Program-made: the position numbers and the translations under genes
Part shown: piece after piece, positions 54,690-64,000 of the stretch
Position numbering within the stretch: the stretch's first letter is position 1
How the letters are laid out: each line of letters opens with the position of its first letter
NCBI RefSeq assembly: GCF_029168945.1
Contig: NC_083610.1
Location: forward strand, 50,981,429 to 51,045,428
Reading direction: 5' to 3'
From: Cannabis sativa
Lineage: Eukaryota; Streptophyta; Magnoliopsida; Rosales; Cannabaceae
DNA length: 64,000 nt
Notes under the pieces: generated by a model
What the model saw: only the letters and a program-made list of their open reading frames with translations
Told to the model about the DNA's origin: nothing
The model's database searches: none

Positions 54690-55818
54690 TGTTGGGATTT
54701 TATGCCCTAAATAAAACCCATTTCAATCTAATTCGATTTGTTATCAATAAAAGATTAGAAGTTATTTAAGTTTACATGTAGTTTTCATGTTTATGGTTTA
54801 ATGTGTACAAAATTCGTTAAGTCCAGAACATATAGTTATTCACAATTACAGTGATGTCAACACAGTGGAATGTAATTGTGATTATATGCTTCAAAAGATA
54901 ATGTCCCTGATTCATCAGTGCACTGGATTTACACTGATGTGATAATCAGTGATAAAGTATACTTACACCTTGGATAAGTGTTATGTTCTTTCCAGAACAT
55001 TGGCAAAGTATGCTAGTTTCGGATGTATGGAGTATACATTGGACTGGGACCGATATTGATCTTGGTAAAGATATTATAATCTTAAGATCTTAATCCTGAC
55101 ATGCTTAGGTTCAATCTCAAGAGTGTTATTTATATTCTTTGATTTATTAGTTAAGCCTACTTTTTGGTCCAGGTGATACGTACATTTTAGGAACATAATA
55201 GTACAATTGAGTGGGAGCGCTAAACATAGATATGGAATCTATAGCTTCTATCTGGACATAGAAGTGAAACGATGATTTCCTTCGAGCTTGGCTTAATAGA
55301 GATAAATAGAAGAGCTCTTGTTTCAGTGATTATATTAGCTCACTGAAATATCATTTATAGGAAGCTAAGTGTTTTAAGTATAAAATACATTGAGGGGTGA
55401 AACGGTAAATTTATCCCTACTCGGTGTAAATCATCTATAGATGATCTTTAATTATTGGGATTAGAACGATGGTTAAATGTTTATAGCGTATCTATATCGT
55501 GGAACACATCAAGTTGGTCCTCAATCATAGTATGTGCCCACACACATCAAGTTGGTCCTCAATCATAGTATGTAAGACTGTGAAGAATCCAAACACAAGG
55601 AAGGAGTTTCGGGCTCAGATCTTGGTGATACTCTGCTACAGAAAGGATACAAGGGTTAGAGATCTGAGTGGAAGGAGTCATTTAATTCCGCTGCACCCAC
55701 TGTAAGGTTTCTCAAACTTTATATGTGTTTAAATTACATTGTTTTAGAAATTCATATTTAGGATGTTAAACAACATACATGGTAGTAATTCTAGATCATG
55801 GTAAAACATATTCCAACA
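54690..55818 (+). repeat. 5' LTR of a Copia-type element
   Basis: It starts TGTTGGGATT and ends TTCCAACA, 1129 bp, followed by a primer-like site. A 38-bp tandem duplication (ACACATCAAGTTGGTCCTCA...) lies at 55504-55579. The final 250 bp are related to the minus-strand LTR at 63200, which has a single copy of that unit. Confidence 0.82.
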
Positions 55819-58537
55819 ACTGGCCTCAGAGCCATGGTAATGATTTACTTTCATGAAATATGGATTTAAAACAATGTTTGTGTTGATTTGGATGGTTTCA
55901 TGATGGTTTATGTGTTTATTTGATGATTGTATGGAAATCGCAATGTATGTTGTAAAATATTTTTTGTTTCATTCTGAAAATATTTTTACTGGAAAGTAGA
56001 CGAAAAATTAATGAATTTACGCTTTTACAGAACTCAATTTGAATTTTTTATGAATTAGTTGTGATTTTTTTGAATTTGGATGAAAATATCTAAATTTGGA
56101 TTGCACACGCGCGCGCGCACGAGGTGCTACACTCGGCACCCACACGTGTTTTTAGACAACCTGACCGAGGACACTCAGACACGGGCTGTCTCAAACCATG
56201 TCACGCCGAGTTCCCTCAGCCAATGAGGCTGCATGCAGCCCTCTATCTCTGTCAGCCTTCCCCATCCGCGTGCGCAGGGGTATGCATGTGCACCAATTTT
56301 ATTTTCGTCATAACTTTTGATTCAAAAATCGTTTTTCATTGAAACAAAATTCAAATTTTGGTAAAATTTTGTGTAGAATCTGAATTTTCAATTAAAAATC
56401 TAATTATTAAAATAAAATTAATTTTTATTAATTTTTGATTAATTAAAATTAGTTTTAGATATTAGTAGGCTTTGAATTTGAAATTTTAATTTTTCCACAA
56501 AAATAGCTTTATGGTTAATTTTGAAATTTATGATTATTTTATTTATTTTAATTATAAGATCAGATATTACTTATTTTATTATTAAAATTAGAATGATCTT
56601 ATTTTGATATTAACATATTTTTTAAAAAAAATAATCTAGTTTAAATTTTAAAAATTTGTTAACCATATCATATTTTAAAAAATTTGTTATTTTTGAAATG
56701 TATTTTATTAAATTAAATTATAAGATTTGAAAAATGTTAGTTTTGTCATTTTATCTTATTAGATATTTTTTTAATTAAAATTAATTTTTGGCAAAATAAC
56801 ATTAAATTTTTAAAAATTTGTTAATTTAGGTTTGAATAGAAATTTTAGGGTTTCTCACCATAAAATTTTCATACTTAGGATATTTTATTTTATTATTTTT
56901 AAATAAAATTGATAATATCCTAACCATAAAATATCTTATTTTTTAAATTGTTTATTTTTGTAATATTTAATTTATTAAATTGTAAGATTAAGAATATAAT
57001 ATTAGAAATATCTAAATTTTAAAATCAAGATAATATATTATATTATCTTATTAGATATTTAATTAATTTAAATTATTTAAATAAACTTGAAAATTTGAAA
57101 ATTGGTTAGATATTTGATTTTAAGTTAGAATTTAGGATATTTAAGAGATTTGTTACCTTTTGAATTTTTTTTAAAATATTCTCTAACAGCCTAAATTTTA
57201 AATTCTAGTTAAGATATTTTTTAAATTTTAAATTTTAAAATAGAAATATCTTAACCTACTTTCCAGTTATCTGTTACATGTTTATTTGTAATGTTTGATT
57301 ATTTATTTATTTATTTATTCATTTTTTTTTACAAAACTATTATTTATTTGATCTAAATTACTATGATTAACTTGTTGACAGATCCAATGATCTGATTTTA
57401 ATCATAGTCCAATTGTCAATAGATCTTATAAATAATTTGTAACAGGTAAATCTTGCAATTTCTTTCATCTATATAAACCTAGTAACATGATAGAGTCATC
57501 CAAATCATTTGACATGTGTGAGCCTATATGTTTGCTTTTGGGCTTAGATGCATATAGGAAGCCCATTTAAGTTTAATTAATTAAATAGACTAGGTTGCTA
57601 AAATGAAATTTCACATAAGTAATTTTATTTAGGCCCAATTAGAATTCAGCTTATTTAATGAATAACAATTATTTATTTAAAGGTTAAATTCCTCTCCTTT
57701 GGGCCTTGTGTGAGAGATAGGGGGCCAATAGTAGTGGGTACGATATACTGAACCCAACCCTCCCTCACATGAACCACCCCAATTGTGAAGGCCCATTTGC
57801 CTTATTTAAATAATTGTATTAGGTTAATTATATTTGTCTAACCTAATTAAAATTAAATTAGCAACATAATTAACTTTAAAATATATGAAATTTATTCTTC
57901 ATTGAATATTTTAAAGTTAATTTTAGAAAAATACTTAGTTCATTGAGATATATTCTAGATAGTTATTTCTAGTAACTAATTATATTTTCTAATATTTAAT
58001 TAGAAAAATATTTTAAGTTGAAAATTAATTATTTTTAGACCAACTTAAATTAGAATATTTTTCCTAGTATTAAATTAGAATTAATAATTAAGTTAATTTT
58101 GTACTTAATTATTTAATTCTTATATTTAATACATTTAATTAAATTAAAAATTAAATATCTAAGTTGATTTTATTCTTGATACATAAATATTAGTTATTTT
58201 CAGAATATTTAATTAAATAAGAAAATTATTTTAAGTTGGAAATTTTAATTTCAGAACAACTTAAATTTGAATGATTTTCAAAATATATTTTATTTTATTT
58301 TATTTTATTAATCATTTTTTTAAAATTTTGAAATTGCATTATTTAAATGCAGATAATTTTGAATTTTTTTTTTTTTGAAAAATAGATTAAAGTTAAAAAT
58401 TAATTATTTTTAAATTAATTTTAGATCAACTTAAATCAAATAAATTTTTCATTAATGAATAATTAAAATAAATGGACTAAAATATATTATAATTAGAAAA
58501 TAAATATATTAGTTAGTGAAAGTCTAGATAGTTATTT
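55819..58537 (+). other. Interior of the Copia-type element, noncoding as seen
   Basis: TGGCCTCAGAGCC at 55821-55833 is a variant of the tRNA-Met primer site. No gag or pol is visible over the next 2.7 kb, only AT-rich DNA with one GC-richer block (56105-56290) and CTATATAAACC near 57467. The element is probably non-autonomous, or its coding part lies beyond the Gypsy insertion at 58538. Confidence 0.55.
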
Positions 58538-60442
58538 TGTAATGAACCCATACAATTAATATTTTAGATTATTAAATAATTAGGGTTTATTCATGAGGTT
58601 TAAATATTATTTATAACCTGCATATTGTGGAAATTTATTTAAGTTAATGTATGCTTATTATGTTATTTATGTAAATTTCGTAAATTCTGAGGTTGTATTC
58701 GGAAGCTGTGGAAAACGACGTTGCGCCTTTAGAGAGTCGCATTTTATATGTTTTACAATATTATTTTTGGGGGTATCATTGTTGGGTATTGGAGGTGTTG
58801 GAATTTTTAGGGTTTGTAAAATGACTAATTTACCCTTGGGAGTTTATAGCCAGTTTAGTTAGTTAGAGTGGCAAAAAGGTCTTTAGACAAAGACTTTATT
58901 TGTCTTATTTGGTTTCTTTTAGTGCTGAATATAAGTCTAATTAATTAAAGAAATTCATTTATCTTGGGTGAGAAGGAATCAAAGAAAAACCTAGAAAACT
59001 ACTTCTCTCTCTCCCTCTTTCTCTCGAATTGGCAAGAACCAGCACCAAGCTGGAATTTTCTTAGCCCAATTCAGTAAGTTCCAGTTGTGATTGAAGCTCC
59101 AATTCAAGGTAGAACACTCTAGCTTGCTTTCTTTGATGTTCTTTGGTTCCATTTTAAGTTTGATATGTGGTTTTAGAAATTTAAGGGGCAGTGAGTGTGT
59201 TATTGGTTTGATTTTCTTTTTTGGGGTTAGGTGTTGATTATTTTGAGAGATTAGAGCTGAATTGGTTAATTATTGTGATGTTTGGGTAGAATTGGAGTTT
59301 AAGAGCTCAAGTTGGAGCTCTAATAGTGGATTGAGATTTTGTGTTAATTGTTGTATTCTTTTGCTTGGGTTTGGTTTACTATAGTGCATATAGGTATTCT
59401 GGAAGTTTTTAGAAAGTTTGGGATTGATTTGAATCAAGGGGCTTGATTTTTGGGTTCCCAGCACAGAACCGGTCGACCGGTTCTGGGGGACCATTAGAAC
59501 TGGTCGACCGTTGGTACCCAGGAAGCGGGCTTCCGGTTGGGGCTTTTGCCCGAACCCTAGTTTTCCCCATTTTTGTGCTGTTTAGGGTATTAGCATCCTA
59601 TTTATCGATAAGGTTATCCTTAATTTCAATTTTAAATCCCCGATAAGTGTTTTAGCATGTCTCTTATCGAGTTATGAATATTATGGTTTAGGGCCCTGTA
59701 AAGCGTCACGCTGCGTTTCCACTCAGGCTGACCAGCACACTTGAGCACGGAACGAGGTAAGATAGCATAATAATGTATATATGAATGTATGCTTGTTTTA
59801 ACTATTTACACTACTAACACTAGTTGTTTATGTGATTTTAAGGGTGTTAGTTTAGTGTAGGTTTATAGAGTAGTTACAGTGTTACCAACACGAGTACCAA
59901 AGGGTACGTTGTGCATGTGGTACAACACTTAGTAACTTCTGGGAGTACAATAATGGCTCTACCAACACGAGTACAGGGTTGGTACTTTGGTGCATTTGGT
60001 ACAGTAGTCGTACTTCCCTTAAGAACGTTCTTAATCATTTGGTGGGTTCAGTTATGGAGCTCAAAGCGGCTTAAACATAAAGCCGAAATCGCATGGTTTA
60101 GATATATGTTATGCATATCTTACTGAGTCTGTTGACTCATCAGCTTGCTACCTTGTGTAGGTAAAGGAAAAGTGAAGCTGGAGGAACAGTGAGATGGAGC
60201 TCGACAGTGATTGTACATATCGCGGCAGTGCAACCTGGAGGGTTTCGATCTTTCAATATTTTGAGTTGTATTATGTGTTGCCTGTACTTGTTTATATAAA
60301 AAAAAATCTTAAAGGAGTTTCGTATTAACAAATATAGTTTTAAACTACGTTTTATAACTCGGGATCCCGATCTTTATAGTTAAGTAATTATAATATATTA
60401 AAGTTAGTTTGCAAATTTAGTATTTCAAATACGGGCGTTACA
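58538..60442 (+). repeat. 5' LTR of the Tekay-like element
   Basis: The right end GGGCGTTACA (60442) is firm because the primer site follows. The left end TGTAATGAACCC (58538) is chosen because Tekay LTRs usually start TGTAACG...; it could be off. A perfect 22-bp palindrome centred on GGTCGACC lies at 59464-59485. Confidence 0.65.
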
Positions 60443-60445
60443 GTT

Positions 60446-60458
60446 TGGTATCAGAGCC
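60446..60458 (+). other. Primer-binding site, tRNA-Met type
   Basis: TGGTATCAGAGCC lies three bases after the LTR. Confidence 0.88.
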
Positions 60459-60675
60459 ACCAGGTTGTTCACTGAAGACCGTCAAGATATGTATAATCAA
60501 GGTCAGTGTCGAGCTCAACTCACGGTTCCGTAAGCTTTACTTTCTGCAAACTGTTTTAAGATATATTGCATATATGATTAAATGGATGTTTTAAAACCCT
60601 AAATGTGGTCTTGAAAATATTTTGACCACTGTCTAACCTACATGCCTCGTGGGTTCGCAGGCTAAGTCCTAAGTA

Positions 60676-61800
60676 ATGGACGCCCAGCGAAACATCAGAA
60701 GGCAGGGTGAAATGGTTGAGACCGAAGGTGGTCGGGGTGGTAGAAATCCCAAAAACCCCCATGGACGCGGTAGAGGCCGCGGTCGTGCTCCGAGAGGTGG
60801 TCAAGAGGATCCACCTCAGGCTCCGACTGATTGGGAGCAAAGGTTTGCTGAGATGCAAGCTAGAATACAAGAAGATGAGATTCAGAGACTCAGGCAACGG
60901 GATGCTCCTGTTGAGTTTCCCCTGCAACCGCGTGCTGCGGTTCCTGCGGTGCCAGCGGAGCAGCATGTTGCTGGTAACCGTATGGAGCCTTTATATGAGA
61001 GATTTAGGAAGCAAGCACCTCCTGTATTTTTGGGAGGCCCTGATGTACTTAAGGCTAAACAGTGGTTAACTGTTATCGAAAGAATATTAAATTTCATGGG
61101 AGTGGTCGGGAATGACAGGGTGGCATGTGCCACGTTTCAATTTCAAGAGGATACCTTGGTGTGGTGGGAGATGGTATCCCTCACCAAGGATGTTGCTAGA
61201 ATGACCAGGGAGGAATTCCGGGAATTGTTTAATGCTAAATACTATAATGAGGTGGTCCGCAGTGCAAAGCGGAAAGAATTTGTTGAGTTGGTACAAGGCG
61301 AGGGTATGTCAGTGACTGAATACACAACAAAGTTTGATCGGTTGGCTAAGTTAGCCTTTGGAATCGTACCAACGGATTTTAGTAAAAAGGAGAAGTACTT
61401 AGTGGGATTGAATGCCAAGATTAAGCACGATCTGGTTATCACAACAAATGATACTACAACCTATGCTGAAATGGTTGACAAGGCTCTTCGAGCTGAAGGA
61501 GCAGTTAAGTTCTTGCAAGAAACTCGAGAGACTCCTGGTGCTGGTGGGACCACTACTCTCCCTATTTCTGGCCCTGGAAAAGAGAGTGGTGATTCCACTT
61601 TTGAGCAAAATAAGAGAACTTTCCCATCTTCGGGGAGTTTAGGGCAAGGTAAAAGGTTTCGAGGAAATTAGGGTAAAGGGAGACGTTAGACTTACTCCTA
61701 TCCTGAGTGTCCGCGCTGCAAGAAACATCATCCCGGGACCTGTAACTGGAGAGCTTGCTTTCAGTGTGGATCAGTGGGGCACCTTAAGAAAGATTGTCCC
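60676..61800 (+). pseudogene. Tekay-like gag with zinc knuckle, two in-frame stops
   Basis: ATG 60676 (MDAQRNIRRQ) begins a frame of 331 residues. It has a Gly/Arg-rich N-terminus, a capsid-like domain (KAKQWLTVIERILNFMGV, EFRELFNAKYYNEVVRSAK, GEGMSVTEYTTKFDRLA) and the usual C-terminal linker. TAG at 61669-61671 and another TAG at about 61687 interrupt it. The same phase then encodes the knuckle CFQCGSVGHLKKDC near 61759-61800. Confidence 0.88.
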
Positions 61801-62460
61801 CAGTTGAAGAATGAGGAACCTAAGCCTGAAGTTAAGCCTGCTCCAGCACGTGTATTTGCTATCACTCAGGCTGATGCTGCCGCCAGCCCTTCAGTGGTCA
61901 CATGTCAGCTATTTATTAATGGTTTTGTCTTTACTGTTTTATTTGATTCGGGTGCTACACGATCTTACGTATCATCAAGAGTTCTTAATCAACTTGGTAG
62001 GGCTAGTGATGTTTTTGAGATGGGGATTGGAACCTTATTTCCTATCGGGGAATTAATTATATCAAGAAAGTGGGTTAGATCAGTGTTAATTAGAATTGAA
62101 GATAGAGAATTGAGCGCTGATCTTGTGGAGTTACCATTGGCCGAGTTTGATATTATACTCAGGATGGACTTTTTGTCCAAGTATTTTGCTAGTATTGACT
62201 GCAAATGGAAGATGGTAACTTTCCAACCGGAGAATGAGGAACCATTTGTTTTTGTTGGTTCGGTTCAAGGTTCTCGTATCCCAAGAATCTCAACATTAAA
62301 AGCTAGGGATTTACTACGCAGTGGGTGTGTAGGATTCTTAGCGGTTGTAGTTGATTCTAGTAAATCTGTGTTACTTGGACCTGAGAGGTTAAAGTGGTTA
62401 AGTAATTCCTGGACGTGTTTCCTGAGGAATTACCAGGATTACCACCTCAGCGAAAAATAG
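61774..62460 (+). pseudogene. Tekay-like aspartic protease
   Basis: It continues in the gag phase with ARVFAITQADA and the active site VLFDSGATRSYVS near 61940, then ELPLAEFDIILRMDFLSKY. Family members usually read DWL (GMDWL) where this copy has RMDFL. The phase is lost near 62390 and the frame ends at 62460; the reverse transcriptase is in another frame. Confidence 0.85.
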
Positions 62461-63199
62461 ATTTTATTATTGACTTAATACCTGGGGCGGAACCTGTTTC
62501 AAAAGCACCTTACCTAATGGCACCTGCAGAATTAAAAGAACTGAAGATACAACTTCAGGGAATGTTGGATCTAGGGTTCACCCGACCAAGTGTGTCACCT
62601 TGGGGAGCTCTGGTTCTATTTGTAAAGAAGAAAGATGGAACTCTTCGAATGTGTATTGGTTACCGAGAGCTGAATAAGTTAACCATAAAAAACAAATATC
62701 CTTTGCCTAGAATTGATGATCTGTTTGATCAACTTCAAGGCAAGACGGTATTCTCTAAGATTGACTTGAGATCTGGATATCATCAACTGAGAATCCGAGA
62801 AGAGGATATTCCGAAGATAGCCTTCCGAACCAGGTATGGTCATTATGAGTTCCTAGTTATGTCATTCGGGTTAACAAATGCTCCGGCCGCCTTTATGTAT
62901 CTCATGAACAGAGTATTAATGGATTTTCTCGATAATTTTGTAATTGTATTTATCAATGATATTCTTGTGTATTCTCGGTCAGAAGCAGAACACGAACAAC
63001 ATCTTCGAATGGTTCTGCAACGACTCAGAGATCATAAACTCTATGCAAAGTTCAAAAAGTGTGAGTTTTGGCTGTCACGAGTATCTTTTCTGGGGCATAT
63101 TGTTGGAAAAGACGGAATTATGGTAGACCCAGGGAATTATGGTAAACAGTCACTAAAGTTTGAAGTTTTCTCGGTTTAGTGGGTTACTATTGGCGTTTT
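62415..63199 (+). pseudogene. Tekay-like reverse transcriptase, catalytic site mutated and truncated
   Basis: [20 protein letters not shown] leads into [35 protein letters not shown] and [15 protein letters not shown]. The YxDD box reads FINDILVYS near 62950, so the first Asp of the pair is Asn. Frameshifts follow near 63135-63180, and the thumb (GYYWRF) ends at the Copia LTR boundary near 63200. Confidence 0.87.

Positions 63200-64000
<801 letters not shown>

Larger units (their letters stand above)
58538..63199 (+). mobile_element. Ty3/Gypsy chromovirus-type element (Tekay/Del-like), 5' part
   Basis: A 1.9-kb LTR, a TGGTATCAGAGCC primer site, gag with a zinc knuckle, protease and reverse transcriptase lie in order. 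At about 63200 the reverse transcriptase is cut by a minus-strand Copia LTR. RNase H, integrase and the 3' LTR are outside the window. LTR ends TGTAATG...GGGCGTTACA and the gag style suggest the Tekay/Del lineage. Confidence 0.82.

Noticed and set aside
56124..56342. 72-codon frame in a GC-richer block
   Set aside because: Composition-driven; includes an alternating CG run (ACGCGCGCGCGCAC) and no domain.

Overview
This window is nuclear DNA of a flowering plant, most likely a eudicot. The evidence is AT-rich intergenic DNA packed with nested LTR retrotransposons of typical plant lineages (Ty3/Gypsy Tat, Athila-like and Tekay-like; Ty1/Copia Sirevirus/SIRE and Ale-like), MITEs, GT-AG introns of 80-110 nt, and one ordinary host gene that resembles an uncharacterised plant helix-hairpin-helix protein. 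I cannot name the species from sequence alone. I see no bacterial features, CRISPR arrays, tRNA or rRNA genes.

Layout. 1-9741: a minus-strand Tat-lineage Gypsy element (copy A; 5' LTR 8956-9741), cut by the left window edge. Its reverse transcriptase is split by a complete 5.2-kb non-autonomous Athila-like element (251-5473, target duplication GCCTT). 9747-16084: intergenic DNA with MITE-like and possibly CACTA-like repeats. 16090-26427: a complete 10.3-kb Sirevirus-type Copia element (target duplication TTAGA) with broken gag-pol, an extra env-like ORF, repeated polypurine tracts and an array of hairpins in each LTR. 26797-27860: an Ale-like Copia remnant (LTR, primer site, gag) cut off by a GC-rich repeat array. 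28063-35737: AT-rich DNA with foldback and terminal-inverted-repeat elements and a solo Gypsy LTR (33398-34333, target duplication ATAGG). 35743-47917: a complete 12.2-kb plus-strand Tat element (copy B, target duplication CTAAA) with a nearly intact gag-pol including a second RNase H. A spliced gene runs antisense between its integrase and 3' LTR. 48149-49295: a Mutator-like element with a 9-bp target duplication. 50282-50866: a decayed RNase H domain. 52089-53324: the only convincing host gene, four exons on the minus strand, with a transposon directly upstream. 54690-64000: a Copia-type element invaded by a Tekay-like Gypsy element (58538 on), which is itself invaded by a minus-strand Copia LTR that runs off the right edge.

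Functionally the window is a retrotransposon graveyard with a few young members. No autonomous element is fully intact. Tat copy B comes closest: by eye it has one single-base frameshift and one nonsense codon in pol. The two observations most worth following are (i) the array of seven perfect or near-perfect hairpins, most with a GNRA-type GGGA loop, in the transcribed leader of the Sirevirus element, and (ii) the antisense gene of Tat copy B. Its exon-intron structure can be read directly, including a TATA box and a 5'-UTR intron, and its exon lengths sum to a whole number of codons once one missing G is allowed for.
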